NCBI GenBank assembly: GCA_036874045.1 | Contig: CM072343.1 | Location: 14,590,001 to 14,654,000, forward strand | Direction of reading: 5' to 3' | Source of the DNA: Cymodocea nodosa | Lineage: Eukaryota; Streptophyta; Magnoliopsida; Alismatales; Cymodoceaceae | DNA: 64,000 nt | Part shown: piece by piece, positions 11,058 through 22,594 of the stretch | Layout of the letters: each line of letters starts with the position of its first letter | Position numbering within the stretch: the stretch's first letter is position 1 | Position numbers and translations under genes: made by a program | Notes under the pieces: model-generated | Told to the model about the DNA's origin: nothing | Databases searched by the model: none | What the model saw: only the letters and a program-made list of their open reading frames with translations

Positions 11058-13503
11058 TCATATTGTCTCTATCTTTTTCCAATTCATGAAGGTCATTTCT
11101 AGCCATTGGATTTTCATTGAATTTGATTTTACCTTTAGAAAGCTTTCTCGGGTGACTTGTTTCTCAAACTTCAACATGACATACACCCATATTTCTATGC
11201 CTTTTGTAAATCTAATCTCTTTAAGATTCTTGATGCATTGAGGATAATCATACATTTGTCTACGTTCTTCAAATTTCAATATGATTGACTCTAATGAATC
11301 AATCCAATCATTTAGGCTTGCAACATGTTGACGTCTTCTACTTGTAAAAGATGTAGTGGATGACGATGTTAGTGTACTTTCAATAGTGGGTGTGTTGATG
11401 TTTGCTTCCACATTCAAATCCTTTACAGGTATCTGCTCACTACTTTGGGATGGATTTATCTTGGAGTCTAGGATATAAATAGACTCATATACTGTAACAG
11501 TGCCATCAAAAAGGCTCTCCAACTTGCCAGTAAATTTTATCAAACAAAATTATTGCAAAACAATTACATACTTTTTGAAAATTTTCCCATCGTGTGTCAT
11601 CTGCACTTTCCTAAGTTTTGGTTATAGGATTCTATTCGATACCTATTTGGGAGTCAATTGTTTTTCACAATTGCCAATCCTTCCTCAATTTTTTCAATTT
11701 ATTCTTTAAATGTGATCTTGTTTGCCTCGTTCTTGTCATTGTTCAAGCTTTAATTTTGCCCATTTTTAATGAATTTTATAAGTAATTTTGCATGATATTA
11801 TATATCTATGATGGATAAATGATATTAATTATGGGTAATATAAGTCTTGAAATATAGTGCAATATAGAAATTTAATTAACAAGTGCATCCCCCATTGGAT
11901 ATAATTTTACATGAAACACATTGATTTATTTTGCATGTCCTATGTTAGCTAATGTCTCTTGGAGTTTAACTTCCATTAATTATAGGTAACATATATATGG
12001 GAGGAGCTTAATGCAAAAGACCAAAGAAGATGTAAAGAATCAAAAGTTGGTGGACTAAACTTTAAAGAAGAGGACATGCCAACACCTTATTGGCCCTCCT
12101 AGATCTATGGCATCTTATTGGCTTGGTGATAAAACCAAGGTACCACATCAAAGAGAGAGAAGACAAAACAACATAAATACAAGGGGAGAGGATTTTCGGC
12201 CAACACCTTGGTGCTTCCAACGAGAGAAAGAAAGAAGAGAAGAAAGCTTGGAGGTGAGGCTTATGCTTGCAAGGAGACCATCCATTGATGCTATTCACCA
12301 TTCCAAGGGCTAAGGAGAAGACGTCCAAACTTGGAGGTGGATTTGCTGCCAAGTTCCATTGAATTCAAAGCTCTAGAGAAGAAGATAAGAAGCTCCTAAG
12401 GTAGTGACAACTCTTAGAGTTTATTATTTTCTTGTATAGAAGGAAGAATTGATGAGAAATGGTGGTGAACATCTCAATTATATGTCTTCTTAGCTAGATA
12501 GAGTTCAATGAATGTATATGAATGTTTAATTCTTCTTTTCAACTTCTAATTTGCATCCTCTATTCACATGTATTGTTGGGGCTGTTGGTGAGGCTTTCAC
12601 ACGAGTGAATGACACTCACCAATGGTGGCTTGGCGCATTTGAGAAGAAGGTGTGAATTGAAAGAAGAAGAAAATAAGTGTTGATGTTCATTTGAATGAAG
12701 AACCTATCACTTATCTCTAGTTGTTAATTTTAATTTCAGTAGTTAATTGAGTTTGTTATATCTTATATTGATCATATTTTGTCCTAATCAATCTCCAAAA
12801 AGAATTTCTAATGCAAGTAGTATAGTATAGTTTAGCTAGATTAGCAAATAGCATAGTTGCATGCATTTAGTATAAATTAGAATAGAGTAGTATAGTCTAT
12901 TGGACCTTCTTGTTTTATTTTTCTTTCCTTAATATTAATGCATGGATATCACTTCTGAAATCACGTGGAATTTGTGTGCATGTTATAATTGAATGAGTTG
13001 ATAGATTTACAAGTAAAGAAATTGATTCACATCACCATTTTCCACTACACATTGCCTTGAAATTGCATGGTTTGTGAGCTTGTGTTAACTTTGATTATTC
13101 TACATTCACATGTCATTAATTTACTGAAGTATACCTAAGAGCTTGAAGAACAAGTTGAGTAATAGTTGATTAAGTCATAAACACAATCCTTGTGGAAGAA
13201 TGACCTGTATTTGCCATGTATACCAAAAGAACTGTGCACTTGCAGTAAAGCTTGAGCTAAAAATATAGCTCAACAGTCATCTCCAACAATTTTTGTTTGT
13301 ATAACTCATATACTTTTGCATCTAAGTGTGTCAAGTTTGTGTTCCAAGTCAGTAAGCTTTATGCAAATATCTAGCAATATAGAAACTAGATCATCTTCCC
13401 ATGCTACTCTAAGAGTGCTCATCTTCGAGACACATTTTGACGTTTGCTCTCTTAAGAGATTCACATACATTCTGTTAGCAAACATTAGAGAAGTTAATAA
13501 CAA
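11058..13503 (-). pseudogene. PIF/Harbinger ORF1 (Myb/SANT-like), split by solo LTR
   Basis: Minus-strand ORF1 partner of a PIF/Harbinger transposase. The 5' part lies at 13,503-13,276 and shows a SANT-like start (WEDDLVSILLDICIKL); the domain resumes at 11,735 with LKNKLKKLRKDW, then ...DDTRWENFQKV, and ends in the open frame 11,543-11,058 (YPQCIKNLKEI ... WLEM). The two parts are separated by a 1.5-kb solo LTR with a gtcat duplication; removing the LTR and one duplicate joins the flanks without a new stop. A one-base frameshift near 13,320 and in-frame stops near 11,590-11,690 remain, so it is dead. In this family ORF1 binds the transposon ends and works with the transposase. Identification rests on the residue pattern and on the transposase next to it. 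Confidence 0.7.
11740..13275 (+). mobile_element. Solo LTR inserted in Harbinger ORF1
   Basis: A 1,536-base LTR starting tgttcaagc and ending tagctcaaca, bounded by perfect gtcat duplications at 11735-11739 and 13276-13280. The tail (gacctgtatttgcc ... ctgtgcacttgcag) resembles the tails of the Gypsy LTRs elsewhere in the window, which sets the + orientation, but the rest differs, so it is a related, separate family. No internal region, PBS or PPT is present. Short open frames inside are not credible genes. Confidence 0.85.
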
Positions 13504-13670
13504 ATAATATTCAAATATTGGAAATATTTAAGTAATATAAATAACATTCAACAATGAAATAATAATAATACAGACCAATTTATACTACAAATCATATTTG
13601 AACAATAGAGATAACATTCAAACAATAGAAATAACAAAATAATGAAATAAAATGTTTGAAATTTGAGTTA

Positions 13671-14800
13671 TCAAATAAATAATTTATTTTGCATTATTAG
13701 ATCTCTAATGTTGTCACACATAGTATCCATGTTTAACTCGTCTAACATAATAGGAACTTCATAGTTGGTACTTATTAACATTTCTTGATCATGAACTTCA
13801 ATAAGTTTTTCGTCTTGATCAATCGATAATATGCTTTTTGATCCATTAGACACTTCTGATCAATTATGAAGTTGTGTAAGACCATGCAAGCGACCACTAA
13901 TTTTACTTTGAGTAGGGTATGAAAATGGGCATATGATTCAAAATGTACCACCTCCTCTTCAATACTCCAAATGCACGCTCAACAACATTCCTCAAAGAAG
14001 AATGTAAATAATTGAAATGCTCCTCTACACTGTGTGGTTGTGAGGATTGGAATTCTAGTAAGTGATATCTAGTGGTTCTGTATGGTGCAAAAAAATCAAT
14101 TGCATTTGGATAGTTAGAGTCAACTAAGTAGTACTTACCTATAAATTTGATAACAATATTAGCTCAAAAATATGAAAAAGGTAGACTATACAATGTTCTT
14201 AATAAATTGAAAATATAGTACCTATAGGTGAATTAGGAAATTTGTGATGTGGATTAGACATTACATGCTTAAATACTTGATAATCATGTGCAATGCTCTC
14301 CCACCCAGTTGATGTAAAAATGAATCGCATATTGAAGTCACATATGCCTAATACATTTTGAGTTGTCTGCTTGCCATGTCTACCACATTTAAATGAGATT
14401 TTTTCTAACAACACAATGAATATGTATACCATCAAGTGCTCCTATTACATCTTCAAAATATGGCATAAATCTGGGGTTATCCTTAAGAAATTGTGGTCTC
14501 ATTGAAATCCTCCTTAGGCTGAATAACCTCAAGTGCCTATAATAGTAACACATCTAAAACTTTATCAACATATTTACTAATTGTTTTCCTAGAATGTTGT
14601 TGGTAGTTCTGTACTACTCTAGTTTTATGTTCATACCTAACTATTTGCAAAAAAATCTTCACTTGCTCCTTAATAGTAACCTACCTCCCATTCTCTAAAA
14701 GGTTTTCCCTCCTTAATATTTGACATAAAGTGATAAAAGTGGATGAGATCATACGACACATGTCAAAACAAACCCTCTAATGTCCTCTTAATATGTTGTC
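13671..14800 (-). pseudogene. PIF/Harbinger transposase (HARBI1-like), decayed
   Basis: Read on the minus strand from about 14,800 to the stop at 13,671. N-terminal region: MISSTFITLCQILR and VTIKEQVKIFL. The DDE nuclease core follows: DGIHIHCVV (first D), then ISFKCGRHGKQTTQNVLG, STGWESIAHDYQVF (second D), KYYLVDSNYPN and NVVERAFGVLKRRW (catalytic E). All three acidic positions are still present. A short GT..AG intron of about 90 bases (roughly 14,130-14,221) splits PIG from KYYLVD. Stops and a frameshift between the first D and SFKCGRHG make it non-functional. The C-terminal tail ends MDTMCDNIRDLIMQNK. The 5' end is cut by the Gypsy LTR starting at 14,834. ORF1 lies just downstream on the same strand, a usual arrangement. 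Confidence 0.85.
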
Positions 14801-14833
14801 AATAATATTTTTTTCAGAATAGGGCATGGTATG

Positions 14834-16823
14834 CGTTTAGAATGAAAAAATGCATAATATTAATGGTTAAATGATGGTTAATTGCATAATATTTAGCTTA
14901 TCATATAAGAATTAAGCCATTATGTTGTAATTGCACTGTTATATCCTTTAATGAAAGAATCTGCATAATTTCAGGGAATTAACGTTAATTTAGTACATTT
15001 ATGAACTATTGGTGAATTGCAGGCTTTGAAATTCCTAAGTATCCGAATTTTCTATATTTCGAAGAGTTATATTGCATGTACCGGATAGTTATGTTTAATT
15101 GCTTAAAGAATATTTTATTATTTCCTGGAGTACACATGTTGAAACTTTAATGCATGACTTAAGTGGATTTTCGGTAAGTTATCTGTTAACTATCCAAATT
15201 GCATCTAGGCATCAAATAGTTAGGTTTGTAAGTATCCGAAATATCTGAACTCGTTAAGTTAGAATTATGCACGTGTTGAATTTAAATGCTTTAGTATATC
15301 ACGTGAGATGCACATGTTTAACTCGTTAAGTTAACATAACTGTACGCGTTGAGTTACATGAATACACACTAAGGTAACGCGTTATGTTAGCAGCTTATTT
15401 CTTTATTGCACGTGTTTTATAGTTAAATCAATGAAGTAAGTCCGTTAAGTTATCTGTAACTCTATGGATCATTTATTTTCTAATATGCCACTGTAGTAGT
15501 TACAGAAATAGGACATTCGAAGGAAAACCACGATTGCACGTATCACGTAGGAATTCGCTCGTGGAAGGAAGAAGAAATCACCATCATTGATATGAATGAA
15601 GGAAATCCAACCGATCATCTAAGCAGAAGTAGTTACTACTAAAAGAAATATAAAAGAAAGGGAGAAAAATGAAGAAAGTGTGGTGGGTAGTGTGTGTAGA
15701 GGTGGAGGACCGCGCTAACTGCAGGTAGTGTCGGAAGTTCACTGAAACTCCACACCATCACCAAAATCACCAACCATCAGAGGTTTGTGAGGATACTTTT
15801 CTGATGTCGAGTCGATTCTGAGCCAAACACGGTGCCTGACAACCATTGTGAAAAGTGATCACGTCGCAGGAAGGGAAGTTATTTTCATCAAGCACTGACT
15901 CATATCTCAAGAGATTGTAAAACTTCTAGCCTTGGTTTCGGGTTGATGCTAGTATGTTGAAGAGGAGATCATCTTGCAATTCTAGACTCGCGATTCTATA
16001 GGGAGAGGAGGTAGGATTGTAAGTGATTAAGTTTTTAGTGGTGTAATCACATCGTATGTAGTGATAGAAGTTTTTACTATCAATAGAGATTTTTACATTT
16101 CACCTTTCACTCATCTTCAAGAACATATCAAAACAAAAATACCAAAAACAACTTATTTGTGTTTACATTTAGTATTTAAATGTTGTATTGTTTGTTTTGT
16201 ATCATGATTAATGTTATCATTGTTAGTATTGTAAATGTTTTATGTTTGTTTGATTTAGAAAATAGAAAATAGTTTTACAGTTTACTGAAATTGATTCGTT
16301 TCAGATACTTAAAGATTTTAATGGTTACTGTTTGAAATATTTGAATGTTAGTATTGCTTAATTATAAATCTCATATTAACTAACATTAAAGAGTTTAATT
16401 GATTTTATTTACAATCTGTGGAACCACCTAATGGCTGGCCAAATTCCTTTGTAAATAGCAGTATTTAATTGGGAAGATAGGATCATAGAGTTAACTTAAG
16501 TCCACGAGGTTAGTTCGTTGAGTTAGTCATAACTCCACGAACTTAATTCGTTGTGTTAACTATAACTCAATGGAGTGCTTATTAAACACATATACTCTAA
16601 TATAAAAATCGAAATAGTACACAATTCTTACTCAATCTCTGTGGGATCGACCTGTACTTGCACACAAATACAATATACGCTGTGCACTTGCAGTTAAAAT
16701 ACAAATTGGAATTAATAGCTAATTTGTGTGAAATGCTATTTGTTTACTTCTAAAAGTAATTATTGATATAGACATAAAGACAAATTAAAACAAGTAAAAA
16801 CAGAAGTAACAAACCCCAAAACA
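14834..16823 (+). repeat. Gypsy LTR (+), about 2 kb
   Basis: Full-length LTR of the window's main Gypsy family. The start is slightly mutated (cgtttagaatg for TGTTTAGAATG). The tail reads gacctgtacttgcac ... ctgtgcacttgcag and ends ccaaaaca. It carries one aactatcc...gatagtt hairpin unit (15,188-15,221) and a tccgttaagtta hairpin near 15,439. A primer-binding site follows at once, so it sits as a 5' LTR, but its internal region is lost after about 100 bases. Confidence 0.8.
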
Positions 16824-16928
16824 CGCAATTTTTGGTGTCGTTGCTGGGGACTAGTTGTTTGATCTAACCTTTCACATTAATACAAGTTTTCTGACGCCGT
16901 TGTCGAGGACCAGTTGTGCTAACTTAAC
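16824..16928 (+). other. Primer-binding site and leader stub
   Basis: The sequence tttggtgtcgttgctgggga at 16,831-16,850 is a near match to the tttggcgccgttgccgggga PBS typical of Athila elements. A second PBS-like word (gacgccgttgtcgagga) follows near 16,893. The leader then stops abruptly at 16,928, where an oppositely oriented LTR fragment begins. Confidence 0.7.
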
Positions 16929-17429
16929 AAGTTAAACATGTGCATCTCACGTGATATACTAAAACATTTAAATTCAACATGTGCATAATTCTAACTTAAC
17001 GAGTTTAGATATTTTGGATACTTACGAACCTAACTATCCGATGTCTAGATGCAATTCGGATAGTTAACAGATAATTTACTGAAAATCTACTTAAGTCATG
17101 TCATGCATTAAGGTTTCAACATGTGTACTCTAGGAAATAATAAAATATTCTTTAAGCAATTAAATATAACTATCTAGTACATGCAATATAACTCTTCGAA
17201 ATACATAAAATTCGAATACTTAGGAATTTCAAAGCCTGCAATTCACCGACAATTCAGAAATGTACTAAATTAACGTTAATTCCCTGAAATCATGTAGATT
17301 CTTTCATTAAAGTATATAACAGTGCAATTACAACATAATGACTTAATTCTCATATGATAAGCTAAATATTATGTAATTAACCATCATTTAACCGTTAATA
17401 TTATGCATTTTTTCATTCTAAACACTTCC
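16929..17429 (-). repeat. 5' portion of Gypsy LTR, inverted
   Basis: Reverse complement of the first ~500 bases of the LTR at 14,834. It ends with the complement of TGTTTAGAATG at 17,429 and is followed by a polypurine tract, so it is the start of a minus-strand 3' LTR, truncated where it meets the + leader. With 14,834-15,345 it makes an inverted repeat of about 500 bases. Confidence 0.8.
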
Positions 17430-18746
17430 CCTATACTTAAATTTTGCTAGTCTCTTAGCAAACGAAGATCTATCTAGTTGGTCTTTCTAAAGTTACTAGA
17501 ATTAATTCTTCATTTTGTTCTTCTTTAGAATACATAAATTTAGATTACAATATAGATATTTTGTATTTTTTAGTAATTTATTTTAACATTATTTTCTCAT
17601 TTTCAACCTACAAATATATTTAAAATATATGTAAATCACATACAAAATATATCAGCATCATATAAGTGTAAATTATATTATCATTTTTTCTTCTTTTTAG
17701 CATTTGTTATCTTGAATTTTCCAATATAATTTTCAGAATAAATTTCAACTACATACGAATCAAAACACAATCCAATTCAATATGATTAAAATAAATAGAA
17801 TAAAGAATTGTATCTCAGATAAACAACTTCAAAAGTCTATTCTAGATTCATACTTCAATAATCTTAGATAACAGAAAATATACTCGATTCAAAAGATATC
17901 TGTATTTCACAAAACACTTTTATCTTTTCAGAACAGTATATGCATATTTGTACTTTAAAAGTTAATTTGAAAAGCTTGAATCATATAAGTGCTTTCGAGT
18001 ATACCCATGTATCGAGCTTTCAGTTAACAATCTCAGATTTGATTAGGATATTAGGTTACTAGATTTAAAGAGTCTTTTTTCAGGTCAACAATCCTTACAT
18101 ACCTATCTGTTCAAGTACAAAAGGCTCGTGATCAAATAAGTCAATAAACTGTAAAAGTTTTTTTTTTCCTTTTTTTATTTTATTTTAAACACAGCATATA
18201 TATGTATTTCATTAATACAAATGCAATAAAACACAAATCTCATATAATTCTACTTCTATTATTTACTGAAAATATGAATCCATATCAATAAGCTCATACT
18301 TTTTCTGTAGTTTAATAAGATTTACACATAAATCATTCTACAAGTTTAATCAATCAAATTAAATGTATCCTTGATTATATGTATTTCATTTAATCCAAAA
18401 ATCAATATTTCAGCTCTTTTAGGATTTCAGATAATTTATTGAGTTTTAGTTAAGCATTCTGTTTTATTTTTAAAATCATGAAACTGTTAAACTCATAAAA
18501 TTCAGCAAAAACATAAGATACTATATCGAGATTTGTATAAATAGTAAAATTTTGTAGCATCTTATATAAGATTTTAAATATAACATTCAAGTAGTTGCAG
18601 TTCTTAAAAATTTTACAGCCTCAATTATCAGATAATTACAGCAAATTCATAAAAAAATTTTCAATTTCCATAGAACATTGTAGCACCATTCTAATTCCTT
18701 TAATTAACAAAATTACTTGGCTGTTAATTTAATTACCTCTCTCCCA
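17430..18746 (-). mobile_element. Gypsy 3' internal region with polypurine tract, inverted
   Basis: On the minus strand this is the non-coding segment before the 3' LTR. The PPT (complement of acttcccctatac at 17,430) abuts the LTR start, and the preceding gactagcaaaattta word matches the + copy at 24,785-24,810. The same AT-rich segment recurs at 32,811-33,690. No coding potential. Confidence 0.75.
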
Positions 18747-19123
18747 TATCTGATGTCTAGATGCATTTCAGATAGTTAATAGATAACTTACCGAAAATCC
18801 ACTTAAGTCATGCATTAAGGTTTCAACATGTGTATTCCAGGAAATAATAAATTATTCTTTTAAAACATACTATCCGGTACATGTAGTATAACTCTCCGAA
18901 ATAACAGAAAGTTCGGATACTTAAGAATTTTATAGCTTGCAATTCACCGAGAGTTCAGAAATGTACTAAATTAACATTAATTCCCTGAAATTATGCAAAT
19001 TCCTTCATTATTGCTTATAATAATACAATTATAACATAATGGCTTAATTCTCATATGATAAGCTAAATATTATGCAATTAACTATCATTTAACCGTTAAT
19101 ATTATGCACTTTTTCATTCTAAA
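18747..19123 (-). repeat. Second inverted LTR fragment
   Basis: Reverse complement of the first ~375 bases of the LTR, ending at 19,123 with cattctaaac. It directly abuts the + gag/pol copy. It includes the complement of one hairpin unit (18,748-18,782). Two inverted LTR starts in a row (here and 16,929-17,429) indicate rearrangement after insertion. Confidence 0.75.
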
Positions 19124-19640
19124 CAAGTGTTGTGTGTTTTATTTTATAATTGAGAATATGACATATGCTTATGCTCAAAGATTTCTGAAACCTGTAGTTA
19201 GCATATGTGAATTCTGTAATTTGGAAGGTCATGACATTTCTGATTATTTGAAATTGAGACGATTGCAGATGGTTAGATCACATGAACAACAAATAAATTA
19301 TATTCAATTTAATAGGGCTGAGTATGAGAATCCTATAGTTTACCCAATTAATGGTCAGTTTAGAGTGTGTAATATGTCAAGAGACAAGGAAGTTTGGGAT
19401 AGGTATGACAGATTAGAATGTAGCTTAGAGTAAAACATGGACAAACTGGAACAATATGTGTCAACAATAAGAAGTCAACCAATTAAACTATAAGGAAGAA
19501 TATATAGAATTGAAAATTGATATCATATACAAAATTGAAAAAATCATAATGAAAATTGATCAAAAATTGAATGCAATGAGATTAGATGATTTGGAAAGAA
19601 AACTAAAAGCGTTGGATGAATTTACAATGAAATTATAAGT
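19124..19640 (+). pseudogene. Gypsy gag C-terminus (zinc-knuckle remnant)
   Basis: The open frame to 19,433 ends in a degenerate retroviral knuckle, ICEFCNLEGHDISDYL, where the last Cys is Tyr. Coiled linker sequence rich in Asp, Glu and Lys (AMRLDDLERKLKALDEF, 19,575-19,624) follows in other frames and runs into the protease ORF. The capsid part of gag expected upstream is missing. The minus sibling at 38.6 kb has the same missing part, so the loss predates these copies. Confidence 0.7.
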
Positions 19641-19641
19641 T

Positions 19642-22594
19642 ATGCAACAAGAAAACACAAATGAAAACTTTAATGTTATAGATTTGCATAATTTGCAAGA
19701 TATACAGACAAAAGAAAGTACTAATGCAATAGAATTTAAAGAATGTAATTTAAAACTAAAACCAATTGAAGATCGAAATTATGAAAATGAAATACAAGAA
19801 CATCATGAAAGTAATGGAAATCTAGAAGATATATGTATAACATTAAGATCTGGAACTAATATACCACCAAGAATTCAAAGAGAAAGTAATATGAAGGTGG
19901 ATAAGAATAAAATTCAAAATGATAATGAAAATGTAATATCTAAAAACTTAGAAATTAATGAAGAAAAATCTGAATCTAAAAATGAGATTAAAAATGATCA
20001 ACTAAATCAAATGAAAGAAAAAGAATCTTGTAAATCACAATCATTAGCACCTTACCCTGAAAGATTACAACAAACATTTCCTAAAAAACAAGAGAAAATT
20101 AGAGAAATTTTTGGAAAAGTACAAGTTAACATTCCTTTATTAGACTTATTGCAGAAAATGCCACATTGTACTAAATTTCTTAAGGATTGGTGTACTAAGA
20201 AAAGAGAGAGGAAAATTTTAAGTAAAGTCTTTTTAGCTGAGCAAAGTAATTTTCTATTTCTACCACAAATTCCTAAAAAGTTATTTGATCTTAGAATCCC
20301 TGTTATATCATGCACCATAGGAAATACCATTCTAGAAAGAACCTTAATAGACCTAGGTGCAGGTATAAATGTTATGCCTAGTGATATATTTGCATCCTTA
20401 GGATTAGAAGGCTTAATCCCTACTAGGACTATCATTCAATTAGCTGATAGAAGTATAAGATACCCTAGAGGAAAAATAGAAGATGTCCTAATTAAAATCA
20501 AAAATTTCATATATTCCATTGATATTGTGATTTTGGATTTCCAACAAATTAAGCATCAGAATCATGATATATCTTTAATTTTGGGAAGATCATTCTTAGC
20601 AACATCAGGGGTTGTTATAAATTGTAAAACTGGAGTGATGAAGTTAGCATATGGTAATGAGGATACTCAATTAAATATTTTTAAACTAGAAAAGTTTGAG
20701 GAGTTAGAAATGTCCTTACATACTATAGACTTTTTAGAGGATGAGGGAGATGTGCTAGATGATGTGACTCAAGAAGAATTAAATAGGCAATTAGATTCTG
20801 AAACATTAGAAGTAAGTGAAAGCATAGATGTAGAAGGAGATCAAGAAGAGTTTAATATTGAAGATGAAAACGTTCAATTAGGAGCTTTAGCTTCTAATGG
20901 TCAACATTTAGATTTAAAACTTTTATCTCCTGAATTAACTTATATATTTCTGGAAGAGAAACGAACATGTCCAATCATTATTACTTCAGATTTAAAAGAG
21001 GATCAAATTTCTAAATTAAAAGATGTAGTAAAAACTTATAAAGAGGCAATAGGATGGACTATGATTGATATAAAAGGGTTAAGTACAACTTTATGCTGTC
21101 ACCACATATATTTAGAAGAGAATGCTAAACCTGTTAGAATTCTTGAGAGGAGATTAAATTCAAACCTTAAAGAAGTAGTTAGGAAGGAAATAGTGAAATG
21201 GTTAGATAATGATATAATTTATCAGATTTTTGATAACTCATGGGTTAGTCCAATCTATGTAGTTCCTAAGAAATCAAGATTAACAATTATTAGGAATGAA
21301 AGTCAAGACTTGATACCTACTAGAATTCAATTAGGCTGGAGAATATATATAGACTATAGAAAGTTGAATGCTGTTACTAGGAAAGATCATTTTCCCTTAT
21401 CTTTTATAGACTAAATGCTAGAGAAATTAGTAGGGCAAGAATATTTTTGTTTCCTAGACGGTTATTTAGGATATAACCAAGTTCTAGTAGCATTAGAGGA
21501 TCAAGAAAAAACAACTTTCACCTATCCGAATGGAACTTATGCTTTTAAGAGAATGCCATTCAGATTATGCAATGCACCAGCTACCTTTCAAAGGTGTATG
21601 TAGGGCATATTCACTAGAATGACTGAAGATTTTTTAGAAATATTTATGGATGATTTTACTATATATGGAACTTCGTATAAAGTGTTTAAACCATTTAAAC
21701 CAAGTATTAAAATGCTATGGAAAAAAATTGGGAAAAATGTCACTTTGTGGTTAAACAATGAATAGTTTTGGGACATGTTTCAAAGAAAGGATTAGAAGTA
21801 GATAAAGGTAAAATAGAAGTAATTTCTAATCTACCAGAATCTAAATAAATAAAAGATATTAGATCATTTCTAGGACATGCTAGATTTTATAGAAGATTTA
21901 TTAAAGATTTTAGCAAAAAAGCTAAACCTTTAATTAATCTATTAAAAGATGTCTTATTCAACTTTGATAAAAATTGCAAAGAATCATTTTTCAAGCTTAA
22001 GATTAGCTTAATTTCAACTCCTATAATACAAGCACCTGATTAGAGCCATCCATTTGAATTAATGTGCGATGCATCTGATTTTACTGTAGGAGCAGTGTTG
22101 GGATAGAAGTTTGAAAAATCTCCTAGAGTGATTCATTATACAAGTAAAACTTTAAATAATGCTTAGGTTAATTATACAACTACTGAAAAAGAACTGTTAG
22201 CTGTTGTATTTGCCTTAGAAGTTTAGATCATATATGATTGGAGCTAAAGTGATACTATACACGAATCATTCAGCTTTAAAACACCTAATAGCAAAGAAGG
22301 AGACTAAACCTAGGTTGATCTGATGGATATTATTATTACAAGAATTTGATCTAGAAATTAAAGATAAAAAATGTTGTGAGAATTTAGTAGCAGATCATTT
22401 ATCAAGATTACAAATAGAAAAATCAAATATTGACATTAAGGATAATTTTCTTGATGAATAATTAATGACCATCAACACAATACCTTGATATGCAGATATA
22501 GTTAATTACTTAGTTACTGGTTTAACACCTAAAAATTGGAATAGACAAGATAAGAAATTATTCTTTTCAAGAGTAAAATACTACTATTGGGAAG
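19642..22594 (+). pseudogene. Gypsy (Athila-like) pol: protease, reverse transcriptase, RNase H
   Basis: A long frame at 19,642-21,414 holds a polar linker, the aspartic protease (IDLGAGINVMPSDIF, D near residue 237) and the start of reverse transcriptase (WVSPIYVVPKK, then YRKLNAVTRKDHFPL). A stop where Gln belongs (21,412) interrupts; RT continues with FCFLDGYLGYNQV, MPFRLCNAPATFQRCM and the catalytic FMDDF (about 21,646-21,660). The RT/RNase H linker (FLGHARFYRRFIKDF) and RNase H ([34 protein letters not shown]) run to 22,440. At least eight stops and a few frameshifts are present. The frame breaks at 22,594 within the segment leading to integrase. The wording around VSPI/PTRIQLGW/RKDHFPL is typical of Athila-type Gypsy elements. 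Confidence 0.92.

Noticed and set aside
12062..12352. Opposed open frames of 96 and 68 codons
   Set aside because: Both lie inside the solo LTR 11,740-13,275 and have no domain.
20052..20435. 127-codon minus frame opposite the protease
   Set aside because: It is the antisense shadow of the pol ORF; the same shadow appears opposite the minus copy at 37,339-37,641.
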